A DNA stretch of 7,871 nt, taken from contig DAOUVM010000105.1 of NCBI GenBank assembly GCA_030667645.1, forward strand, positions 1-7,871, read 5' to 3'. The position numbers and the translations under genes are program-made. Origin of the DNA: Ardenticatenales bacterium (GTDB taxonomy: Bacteria > Chloroflexota > Anaerolineae > Promineifilales > UBA4811). Position 1 is the first letter of the stretch. Every line of letters begins with the position of its first letter. This document shows, in pieces, positions 1 to 6,677 of the stretch. The notes below the pieces were generated by a model. It worked only from the letters and a program-made list of their open reading frames with translations. It did not search any database and had not been told where the DNA came from.

Positions 1-570
1 ACCCACAGAGAGCACAAAGTGGGTATGCGAGGCTGCAACACCGGTGAACTCTCCTTTGAGAACTGCCGGGTCCCAAAGGATAACCTATTGGGAGTGGAGG
101 GGAAAGGGATGCGCGTTGCCATGGCTGCGATCGGCGATGTCGGCCGGGGCGGCATGGTCGGCTGCGCGCTGGGACTGCACACGGCCTGCCTGGAAGCGTC
201 GCTCAAGTTCGCCAGCGAACGAATCTTGTACGGAAAGCCGATCAGTACTCTGCAATCGATCCAGAACAAGCTGGCCGAGATGAAGATTGACCTGGACGCA
301 GGGCGCCTGCTGGGATATCGGGCGGCGGCCATACAGGATAAAGGGATGCGGTCCAGCAATGAATTTGCAGTGGCCAAGTACTTTACCACCGAAGCAGCGC
401 AGAAAGCAGCAAAGGTGGCCGTGGACATTCATGGCGGCTATGGATGCATGGAAGAGTTTGCAGTTTCCCGCTACTATCGAGATGCGGCCGTTCTGGGGCC
501 CTCGGCCGGGACCTCTGACGTCATGAAGGTCATCATTGCGGGCTGGATTCTCAAGCCATATCGAAAGTGA
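1..570 (+). CDS. Acyl-CoA dehydrogenase, C-terminal part (5' end outside window)
   Basis: The frame is open from base 1, leaving 189 residues of the middle and C-terminal domains of a flavin-dependent acyl-CoA dehydrogenase (full length usually about 380). Counting from the first codon in the window, visible family landmarks are the domain-joining segment FENCRVPKDNLLG (19-31), the helical stretch ending in SERILYGKPI (72-81), and IHGGYGCMEEF (143-153), the FAD/dimer contact region. These enzymes introduce or remove an alpha,beta double bond in acyl-CoA and pass electrons to ETF, whose genes follow directly. The usual catalytic motif YEGTxE appears as PSAGTSD (167-173), so Ala169 replaces the glutamate base; the alternative base position used by isovaleryl-CoA dehydrogenase appears to be Gly48. 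The enzyme may use a base in the missing N-terminal part, or run as a reductase. The family call is secure; the substrate is unknown. Confidence 0.93.
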   Translation, partial: THREHKVGMRGCNTGELSFENCRVPKDNLLGVEGKGMRVAMAAIGDVGRGGMVGCALGLHTACLEASLKFASERILYGKPISTLQSIQNKLAEMKIDLDAGRLLGYRAAAIQDKGMRSSNEFAVAKYFTTEAAQKAAKVAVDIHGGYGCMEEFAVSRYYRDAAVLGPSAGTSDVMKVIIAGWILKPYRK

Positions 571-589
571 GGAGCCGGACGGTCGCATC

Positions 590-1396
590 ATGCTAAAGAT
601 CGTTGTCTGTGTCAAGGCGGTCCCGGACCCTGAGAAAGCTGATCAAATAAGGATTGACCCGGTCAGCAAGGCTCTCGTGCGGGCGGATGTGCCGCTGGTG
701 TTGAATCCGCTGGACAAGAATGCCATGGAAGCGGCTGTTCAACTCAAGGAGCAGTTCGGCGCGCACGTGTCGGTGCTCAGCATGGGACCTCCACCGGCCG
801 CCAACGTCGTCAAAGAATGCCTGGCTCTGGGCGCTGACCAGGGAATACTGCTCTCCGACCGGGCGTTTGCCGGCGCTGATGCCTATGCCACGGCCTATAC
901 TCTTGCCAGGGGCGTCGAGAAAATCGGTTCGTATGACCTGATCTTGTGTGGAAGAGCCAGCAGCGACGGCAGCACCGAATGGGTGGGGCCAGAGCTTGCG
1001 ACCTTGCTGGATACGCCGATCGTAACGATGGTTGAGGAGATCATCGAATACGGCGATGAGTGGTGGAAGGTAAAGTCGGGCTTGGATAATGGCTACCGCG
1101 TGGTTCGAGTCAAGCTGCCGGCCGTCCTGACGGTGACCAGGGAACTGAACACCCCGAGAACGCTAAGCTTTTCGGGCATTATCAAGGCCCGGAGAAAGCA
1201 GATCTCCCAGTGGGGAATCGACGACCTGGATATACCCGAACAGGCGGTCGGCCTGAAAGGGTCGCCGACGATCGTGTCCGAGATGACCACCCAGGAGAGC
1301 ACTCGGGAAGTTGAGATGATTAGCGGGACAAGAGAGGAGATGGCCGAACGGTTGATCCAAAAGCTGGCGGATGCGGGATTCCTTGCGAGTAGCTAG
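590..1396 (+). CDS. etfB: Electron transfer flavoprotein beta subunit
   Basis: The 268-residue product has the length and motif order of EtfB: VKAVPDPE (8-15), NPLDKNAMEAAV (39-50), SMGPPPA (65-71), ALGADQGILLSDR (79-91), LILCGRASSDGSTEWVGPEL (117-136) and the signature region LPAVLTVTRELNTPR (176-190) followed by KARRKQI (199-205). EtfB pairs with EtfA in a soluble heterodimer that takes electrons from acyl-CoA dehydrogenases; in some anaerobes it bifurcates electrons using NADH. The nucleotide-binding loop reads DGST where many bacterial EtfB proteins have DGDT. ATG 590 was chosen because MLKIVVCVKAVPD is the standard N-terminus; the frame is open further upstream, but that would add an atypical extension overlapping the dehydrogenase. 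A GAGGAG stretch lies at 569-574, rather far from the start. The gap from the dehydrogenase is 19 nt. Confidence 0.96.
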   Translation: MLKIVVCVKAVPDPEKADQIRIDPVSKALVRADVPLVLNPLDKNAMEAAVQLKEQFGAHVSVLSMGPPPAANVVKECLALGADQGILLSDRAFAGADAYATAYTLARGVEKIGSYDLILCGRASSDGSTEWVGPELATLLDTPIVTMVEEIIEYGDEWWKVKSGLDNGYRVVRVKLPAVLTVTRELNTPRTLSFSGIIKARRKQISQWGIDDLDIPEQAVGLKGSPTIVSEMTTQESTREVEMISGTREEMAERLIQKLADAGFLASS

Positions 1397-1458
1397 ACAA
1401 TAGACAGATGCAACTCGTGCCAGATCTAGAGTGACAGCCTTTCAGACGTGAGCAATCA
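1397..1458 (+). other. Longest intergenic gap (etfB-etfA)
   Basis: This 62-nt spacer is the largest gap in the cluster. I see no convincing promoter, no stem-loop followed by a T-run, and no repeat. The only candidate ribosome-binding site for etfA is a weak GTGAG at 1448-1452, six bases before the ATG. In the etfA frame a stop lies at 1432-1434 and no ATG, GTG or TTG codon lies between it and 1459, which fixes the etfA start. Confidence 0.5.
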
Positions 1459-2460
1459 ATGACAACGGTGGAATTCAGACACGGCCCCGTGTGGGTCATC
1501 GCGGAGCAGATTGAGGGACGGGTTCGCGCAGTATCGTTCCAGCTCATCGGCCACGCACGAAAACTAGCGGATGAGCTGGGCGCGCCGGTGGAGGTCATAT
1601 TGCTGGGAGAGAGCCTGGACGAACCAGCCCAACAGTTGATCGCGGCTGGGGCCGATACGGTCTATCTGGGCGACGATCCAGACCTGGCCTTTTACCATCC
1701 AGAGATATACACCGAGATGATCGTCAGACTCGCCCAGGAAAGGCAGCCAGAAATCATGCTGATCGGCTCGACCCCCATGGGGAGAGAGTTGCCGGCGCTG
1801 GTGGCAGCTCGCTTGAGGACGGGATTGACGGCTCACTGCATCGACCTGGTGCTCAATGAGAATATGATCCTGGAGCAAAAGGTGCCCGGCTATGGCGGTC
1901 TGATCTCGATCATCTGCCCGGAGAGGCGGCCCCAGATGGCTACCGCTGCAAGGGGAGTTTTCCCCAGCCCCGAGCTGGATACAAGCCGACCAGGACGGGT
2001 CGCCCCGCTTGTCGTCCCAAAAGAAATCCCTCACCGGATCGAGACGCTCGAAATCGTGCGCGAGGAGCCGGAAGGGGTACCGCTCGAATCGGCTGCCGTC
2101 GTCGTTGCCGGCGGCGCAGGCGCGGGGGACCCGGGAGGATGGCGCGAGATCCAGGGTCTGGCACGGGTGCTGAATGCTGCACTAGGCTCAACCCGGCCGG
2201 CCGTCGATGAAGGCTGGACCGAGTTGGAGACAATGATCGGGCAAAGCGGCAAGGTAGTGAGCCCGGAACTCTACCTTGGAGTGGGCTTGTCGGGCGAGCT
2301 TCAACATATGGTTGGCATCGTCGGGGCGAAGGTAATGGTAGCCGTCAATAACGACGCCAAATCACCGGTATTCGAGCAGGTTGACTATGGTATTGTGGAC
2401 GACTGTCGAGAGTTTGTACCTGTGTTGATAGAAAAGATCCGAGAATACCAGACCAAGTAA
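1459..2460 (+). CDS. etfA: Electron transfer flavoprotein alpha subunit
   Basis: The 333-residue product is a full-length EtfA. The N-terminal alpha/beta domain starts at VWVIAEQIEG (11-20) and includes GSTPMGRELPALVAARL (103-119). The C-terminal FAD domain carries VVVAGGAGAGD (214-224), GSTRPAVDEGW (243-253), GQSGKVVSPELY (261-272), GLSGELQHMVG (276-286) and NDAKSPVFEQVDYG (298-311), the series that holds FAD. With EtfB it forms the electron carrier for the dehydrogenase at the left edge. There is no N-terminal ferredoxin domain of the kind seen in some bifurcating EtfA proteins. Two small departures: the usual SGGRG motif reads AGGAG, losing the arginine, and GQTGK reads GQSGK, a conservative change beside the flavin. 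Start 1459 is forced by a nearby upstream stop; the ribosome-binding site is weak. The next gene follows after 13 nt. Confidence 0.96.
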   Translation: MTTVEFRHGPVWVIAEQIEGRVRAVSFQLIGHARKLADELGAPVEVILLGESLDEPAQQLIAAGADTVYLGDDPDLAFYHPEIYTEMIVRLAQERQPEIMLIGSTPMGRELPALVAARLRTGLTAHCIDLVLNENMILEQKVPGYGGLISIICPERRPQMATAARGVFPSPELDTSRPGRVAPLVVPKEIPHRIETLEIVREEPEGVPLESAAVVVAGGAGAGDPGGWREIQGLARVLNAALGSTRPAVDEGWTELETMIGQSGKVVSPELYLGVGLSGELQHMVGIVGAKVMVAVNNDAKSPVFEQVDYGIVDDCREFVPVLIEKIREYQTK

Positions 2461-2466
2461 AAGGAG
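2461..2466 (+). promoter_or_regulatory. Strong Shine-Dalgarno for the AbfD-like gene
   Basis: AAGGAG directly follows the etfA stop codon and sits 7 nt before ATG 2474. It is the best match to the anti-Shine-Dalgarno consensus at optimal spacing in the window, which supports this start and suggests strong translation of the AbfD-like protein. Confidence 0.75.
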
Positions 2467-2473
2467 TCCTTAC

Positions 2474-3943
2474 ATGGGTGTCAAGACGAGAGAAGAGTAT
2501 CTGACGGCCCTTCGGGAGATGCGGCCGAACGTGCACAAATTCGGCGAACTGATCGAGGATGTCACAACACACCCGGCGACAAAGGGAACGGTCGAGAGTC
2601 ATGCTCGGGCCTATGATGGGGCCCACGACCCAGATCTGGTGGACATCTATACAGCTACTTCAATCTTTACCGGAGACAAGATTCTGCGCTGGAACTCGAT
2701 GATGCAGAGTGCGGATGACCTCATCACCAACATGAAGATGAAGCGGCAGAATTACCGGCGGACCGGCAGTTGCACGGGCGCGGTTTGTGTCGGCTGGAAC
2801 GCCCAGAACACCATGTGGGCGGTGGCGCAGGATATTGACAAGGAGTTTGGCACTGAGTATCAGGAACGGCTAAAGAGCTGGATCCTGATGGCTCAGAGCA
2901 AGGGGCTAGCGGTAGCCGGAGCTCTAACTGATCCGAAAGGGGACCGCAGCCTCAAGCCATCACAACAGCCGGACCTTGATGCCAACCTGAGGGTAACAGA
3001 GGTCCGGGAGGATGGCATTGTCATCCGGGGAGCCAAAGTGATGATCTGCGGCACGGCCGCTTCCCACGAGATCTTTCTCCTGCCCGGCGGTATCTACCGT
3101 GAAGCAGACCAGGACTTTGCCGTTGCCTGTGTCGTACCAAGAGACATCGAGGGGCTGACGATCGTGGAAGCGACGCATCCCAGCGACCGTCGGGAGCTTG
3201 AGGATACGGCGAGTGGCGAAGTGCCGGCAACCGGCATCACCCAGGGATGGCTTTTGTTCGAGGACGTGTTCGTGCCGAACGAGCGGGTCTTTATGTGCAG
3301 AGAGTGGAAATACACGGCCAAGATCATCCAGTTCTTCACTGCCAACTATCGGGCTTGTATCGGCGCCTGCGTCTCCGGGCAAGGAGACGTGATGATTGGG
3401 GCCTCTGTACTAGTGGCCCGGGCCAATGGGCTTTCCAGTAAGACGTTCATGGGCAAACTAGTGGATATGTCAGTCAACAACCAGGTCACCCATGGACTTG
3501 GGGTTGGGGCGTGCGCCATGGGATTCCAACACCCTTCGGGGTCGTTCTTCGCCGACCCACTGACGGCCCACACCAACAAGGTGATGGTGGCCACACTGCC
3601 CTACGAGACCAAACGCTTAACCCAGGAAATCGGCGGTGGCATTGTCGAGACCGGCTGCATGCCATCCTACAAAGACTTGGGCAATTCCGAATATGGCCAT
3701 TTGCTGCGGAAATACCTCAAGGCCGGGGCGCCTTCGGCCGAGACCCGCTTCAAGGCGGCCCGCCTGTCCGAATGGCTCACCGTCGGCGCCGGGGTACCGG
3801 GTTGTATGCACGGTGGCGGCTCGCCTGACGGCGCCAAGCTGGTCGTGAGGTTCACGACACCGATGGAAGAGTACGCCGATTATGCCAGGGCGCTCATGGG
3901 AATCGAGGAAAAAGTCCCTGATCCACCCAAGCCGAAACGGTAG
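2474..3943 (+). CDS. 4-hydroxybutyryl-CoA dehydratase/HpaB superfamily protein with altered active site
   Basis: The 489-residue product aligns almost end to end with Clostridium aminobutyricum 4-hydroxybutyryl-CoA dehydratase (AbfD, 490 residues): shared blocks include QSADDL (78-83), TDPKGDR (152-158), REDGIVIRGAK (178-188), FEDVFVPNERVF (262-273) and MHGGGSP (445-451). It therefore belongs to the HpaB-type flavoprotein superfamily (flavin monooxygenases, AbfD). Of the AbfD cluster ligands C99, C103, H292 and C299, only C100 and C299 match simply; the second cysteine is C105, one residue further away (C-x4-C), and the histidine is Tyr292. Other AbfD active-site positions also differ: T190 is Cys192, E257 is Gln257, Y296 is Ile296, K300 is Val300, E455 is Gly443. 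Classical 4-hydroxybutyryl-CoA dehydration is thus unlikely. With dehydrogenase, EtfBA and ligase neighbours it probably acts on a CoA thioester. The family call is sure; the reaction is unknown. Confidence 0.88.
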   Translation: MGVKTREEYLTALREMRPNVHKFGELIEDVTTHPATKGTVESHARAYDGAHDPDLVDIYTATSIFTGDKILRWNSMMQSADDLITNMKMKRQNYRRTGSCTGAVCVGWNAQNTMWAVAQDIDKEFGTEYQERLKSWILMAQSKGLAVAGALTDPKGDRSLKPSQQPDLDANLRVTEVREDGIVIRGAKVMICGTAASHEIFLLPGGIYREADQDFAVACVVPRDIEGLTIVEATHPSDRRELEDTASGEVPATGITQGWLLFEDVFVPNERVFMCREWKYTAKIIQFFTANYRACIGACVSGQGDVMIGASVLVARANGLSSKTFMGKLVDMSVNNQVTHGLGVGACAMGFQHPSGSFFADPLTAHTNKVMVATLPYETKRLTQEIGGGIVETGCMPSYKDLGNSEYGHLLRKYLKAGAPSAETRFKAARLSEWLTVGAGVPGCMHGGGSPDGAKLVVRFTTPMEEYADYARALMGIEEKVPDPPKPKR

Positions 3944-3962
3944 AGGAAACGAGGCCGCGATA

Positions 3963-5585
3963 ATGGCAGCCTATGATTACCAGCTCTTGCTAAAGCACCT
4001 GCTCGAGCACGGCATCTCCTGGGCGCCTGCCCAGGAGATCGTGTTCCGAGATCAGATTCGCTACACCTACAGCGATATGTACTTCCGGGTGCTCAAGTTC
4101 GCCTCGGCCCTCCAGCATCTAGGGGTCAAGGAGGGCAGCAAGGTGGGAGTCATAGAGTGGGACAGCCACCGCTATCTCGAGATGTACTTTGGTGTACCGG
4201 GTATTGGGGCCGTCCTGCATACCATCAACCCTCGCCTCTCGCTGGAAAACCTGATCTACACCATGACCCATGCAGAGGATGAGGTACTCATTTTTCATGA
4301 GGATTTTGCCCCACTAGTAGAGCAGCTCCGCCCCCGCCTGCCCTCTGTCCGAAAGTTCATCCTGATTACGGATCGGAACGAGACACCAGCGATCAAGGTG
4401 GACGGAGAGTACGAGGATATCCTGGCTAGTGCATCCCCCCTGGACGAACTGCCCGATCTGGACGAGCGCTCCCAGGCCACCTTGTCTTACACCACCGGCA
4501 CCACCGGCAAACCGAAAGGAGTCTATTTCTCACATCGGCAGCTTGTTCTGCATACGTTGTCCGGGTGGGGCTCCCTGTCACCGATTTCGAACTATGGTCC
4601 GATGGACAAGCGCGAAGTCTATATGCCGCTCACCCCCATGTACCACGTTCACGCCTGGGGAGTGCCCTACTGGGCCACTTTCTCGGGTCTCAAACAAGTC
4701 TACCCCGGCAAGTACGAGCCGGAGATGCTGGTCCGACTCATCGTGGATGAGAAACCCACCTTTAGCCACTGCGTCCCCTCTATTCTTCAGATGGTCATTA
4801 GCACGGCCGATGCAAAGGGGCTAGAGTTGGAAAACTGGCGGGTGGTCACCGGTGGCGCGCGGCTGACCAAAGGGCTCGCCTTGGAAGCGCGCAAACTGGG
4901 CATCAAGGTCACCGGCGGATATGGACTTTCCGAGAGCTGCCCGCTCCTCACCATCGCCAACCTCAAGCCGTTCATGGAAGAGGAATGGGACGAGGACCGG
5001 CAGTTGGACTGGAAGGTCAAGACAGGGTTTGTCATGCCGCTGGTCAAAATCCGAGTGGTGGGACCCAACGGCCGGGACGTATCCCGAGATGGGAAGGAGA
5101 CCGGCGAGATTGTGGTGCGCTCTCCCTGGCTGACCCCTGGCTACTATAAAGATCCGGAGCACACGGAAGAGCTGTGGGCCGGGGGGTGGATGCATACGGG
5201 CGATGTAGCGAACGTGGACGAACACGGCTACATCCAGATCGTGGACCGCATCAAGGACGTCATCAAGAGCGGAGGCGAGTGGATCGTCTCGCTGGAACTG
5301 GAGAACCTGCTGAGCCTGCATGACGACGTGCAAGAAGCGGCCGTGATCGGCATCCCGGATGAAAAGTGGGATGAGCGGCCGCTGGCACTCATCGTGCTCA
5401 AAGAACAAGCCAAGCACCGGGTGACGAGCGCCACGCTGCGAGAGCACCTTCAAAAGTATGTGGCGGATGGCGTTATTGCAAGCTGGGCAGTACCCGATAA
5501 CTATGCCTTTGTCGGCGCGCTGCCAAGAACCAGCGTTGGCAAGATAGACAAGAATGCCTTGCGACAAAAGCACGGCTTGCCGTGA
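3963..5585 (+). CDS. AMP-forming acyl-CoA ligase (fatty-acid-CoA ligase-like)
   Basis: The 540-residue product has the full set of adenylate-forming enzyme motifs: phosphate-binding loop YTTGTTGKPKG (176-186), PMYHVHAWGVPY (225-236), VTGGAR (295-300), the ATP/substrate motif GGYGLSESCP (318-327), GWMHTGDVA (408-416) with Asp414, the hinge region DRIKDVIKSGGEWI (428-441), and the C-terminal PRTSVGKIDK (521-530) with catalytic Lys527. It converts a carboxylic acid, ATP and CoA into acyl-CoA, AMP and PPi. The overall pattern is that of medium/long-chain or aryl fatty-acid ligases, but the substrate cannot be read. ATG 3963 is preceded by GAGG at 3951-3954; the frame is open to ATG 3882, which would overlap the previous gene by 62 nt and is unlikely. 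A perfect 11-bp inverted repeat lies early in the gene (4014-4039). It is probably the entry enzyme of the pathway. Confidence 0.95.
   Translation: MAAYDYQLLLKHLLEHGISWAPAQEIVFRDQIRYTYSDMYFRVLKFASALQHLGVKEGSKVGVIEWDSHRYLEMYFGVPGIGAVLHTINPRLSLENLIYTMTHAEDEVLIFHEDFAPLVEQLRPRLPSVRKFILITDRNETPAIKVDGEYEDILASASPLDELPDLDERSQATLSYTTGTTGKPKGVYFSHRQLVLHTLSGWGSLSPISNYGPMDKREVYMPLTPMYHVHAWGVPYWATFSGLKQVYPGKYEPEMLVRLIVDEKPTFSHCVPSILQMVISTADAKGLELENWRVVTGGARLTKGLALEARKLGIKVTGGYGLSESCPLLTIANLKPFMEEEWDEDRQLDWKVKTGFVMPLVKIRVVGPNGRDVSRDGKETGEIVVRSPWLTPGYYKDPEHTEELWAGGWMHTGDVANVDEHGYIQIVDRIKDVIKSGGEWIVSLELENLLSLHDDVQEAAVIGIPDEKWDERPLALIVLKEQAKHRVTSATLREHLQKYVADGVIASWAVPDNYAFVGALPRTSVGKIDKNALRQKHGLP
4014..4039 (+). 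repeat. Perfect 11-bp inverted repeat inside the ligase 5' coding region
   Basis: ATCTCCTGGGC (4014-4024) and its exact reverse complement GCCCAGGAGAT (4029-4039) flank a 4-nt loop, GCCT. In RNA this would form a strong GC-rich hairpin 51-77 nt after the ligase start codon. It encodes part of GISWAPAQEIVF. No T-run follows, so it does not look like an intrinsic terminator. It could affect translation or mRNA stability, or be a chance product of codon choice. Confidence 0.6.
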
Positions 5586-5610
5586 ACCAGCAGAAAACAG
5601 GGACAGAATC

Positions 5611-6669
5611 ATGAGCATTCCAACATTGGACGGAATGGGTGCGAGAACCATCACAACTGACAGGATCACTACCCGAGTGCTGTTTTCAGGACCCGAAGAT
5701 GGGATTCCGGTCCTCTTTCTTCACGGCAACTTTTCGTGCGCCACCTGGTGGGAGGAGACGATGCTGGCGTTGCCCAGAGGGTACCGGGGCATCGCACCCG
5801 ATCAACGCGGCTATGGCGATGCCGATGCGGCGAAAGAGATCGACGCCACCCGCGGCATGAATGACCTCTCGGACGACGCGGCCGCCCTGCTCGATCAGCT
5901 GGGAATCGAGCGGGCGCATATCGTCGGCTGCTCGCTGGGAGGCGCCGTCGTCTGGCGCATGATGATCGATCACCCGAAGCGCTTTCTGACGATTACGCAG
6001 GTGAATCCCGGATCCCCATACGGCTTTGGCGGGACTAGGGACGAGGATGGCACGGCCTGCTACCCGGATTTCGCAGGCACCGGCGGTGGAATGGCAAACC
6101 CCGAACTGATCCGGCTTGTGAGGGAGGGCGATCGGGGTGTAGAAAGCCCATTCTCACCACGGGTGAGCATGCGCGGCCTGTTCATCGAACCCTTTGTCCC
6201 CCCACGAGAGGAAGAGCTGCTCACTTCCGTGCTCTCCATCCATCTCGGCGAGCGGGCTTTCCCCGGTGACCACGTGCCATCGCCCAACTGGCCGCACATG
6301 GCGCCGGGCATCTGGGGACCCGCCAATGCCACGTCGCCCAAGTACGCTGGAGACGTCACACAGATCTATGATGGCAGGTTAACGGCCCCAGTGTTGTGGA
6401 TACGCGGCAGCCATGACCAGGTGGTGTCTGACACGTCGACCTCCGACCCCGGCTTTTTAGGCCAGATCGGCTTAATCCCGGGCTGGCCTGGCGAGAGGAT
6501 ATTCCCGCCACAGCCCATGCTCAAGCAGACCCGCGCTGTCCTGGAGAGATACGCTGCGGCCGGTGGCGGCTACCAAGAGATGGTCATTCAAGATGCAGCC
6601 CACATTCCGTTCATTGAAAAGCCCGATGAGTTCAACGCGGTCTTGCATGAGCACATCAGAGGCAGCTAG
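5611..6669 (+). CDS. Alpha/beta-hydrolase fold protein
   Basis: The 352-residue product is a classical alpha/beta hydrolase. LFLHGN (35-40) gives the oxyanion loop, APDQRGYGDA (62-71) the following turn, and GCSLGG (106-111) the nucleophile elbow with Ser108. The acid is probably Asp269 in IRGSHDQVV (264-272), and the catalytic histidine His331 in QDAAHIPF (327-334). About 150 residues separate the elbow from the acid, larger than in minimal members, indicating a sizeable cap that would form the substrate pocket. There is no signal peptide, so it is cytoplasmic. The cluster suggests a thioesterase, ester hydrolase or C-C bond hydrolase, but nothing in the sequence decides among these. ATG 5611 follows AGGGA (5599-5603) at 7 nt; the frame is open to ATG 5554, which would overlap the ligase and is not favoured. 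The next ORF is only 8 nt away. Confidence 0.9.
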   Translation: MSIPTLDGMGARTITTDRITTRVLFSGPEDGIPVLFLHGNFSCATWWEETMLALPRGYRGIAPDQRGYGDADAAKEIDATRGMNDLSDDAAALLDQLGIERAHIVGCSLGGAVVWRMMIDHPKRFLTITQVNPGSPYGFGGTRDEDGTACYPDFAGTGGGMANPELIRLVREGDRGVESPFSPRVSMRGLFIEPFVPPREEELLTSVLSIHLGERAFPGDHVPSPNWPHMAPGIWGPANATSPKYAGDVTQIYDGRLTAPVLWIRGSHDQVVSDTSTSDPGFLGQIGLIPGWPGERIFPPQPMLKQTRAVLERYAAAGGGYQEMVIQDAAHIPFIEKPDEFNAVLHEHIRGS

Positions 6670-6677
6670 GAAGGGCC

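Noticed and set aside
1564..2034. 156-residue minus-strand open frame opposite etfA (and a similar one at 85-615)
   Set aside because: Both lie opposite strongly conserved genes and have no family-like features; treated as shadows.
2461..2471. Palindrome AAGGAGTCCTT before the AbfD-like gene
   Set aside because: With only one base between the arms it cannot form a normal hairpin; the sequence is explained by the Shine-Dalgarno site.
2474..3943. Naming the gene abfD (4-hydroxybutyryl-CoA dehydratase)
   Set aside because: Overall similarity supports the superfamily, but the catalytic residues needed for that reaction are mostly replaced, so the symbol would mislead.
3882..3962. Upstream in-frame ATG that would extend the ligase N-terminus
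   Set aside because: It overlaps the end of the AbfD-like gene by 62 nt, adds residues not typical of the family, and the ATG at 3963 has a suitable ribosome-binding site.
4489..4507. Short tandem ACCACCGGC repeat
   Set aside because: It encodes the Thr-Thr-Gly-Thr-Thr-Gly phosphate-binding loop of the ligase and needs no other explanation.
5554..5610. Upstream in-frame ATG for the hydrolase
   Set aside because: It would overlap the conserved ligase end; ATG 5611 has AGGGA at good spacing.
4821..5669. 282-residue open frame on the minus strand, opposite the ligase
   Set aside because: It mirrors the high-GC codon pattern of a clearly conserved ligase, shows no recognisable motif, and runs across the ligase-hydrolase gene boundary.
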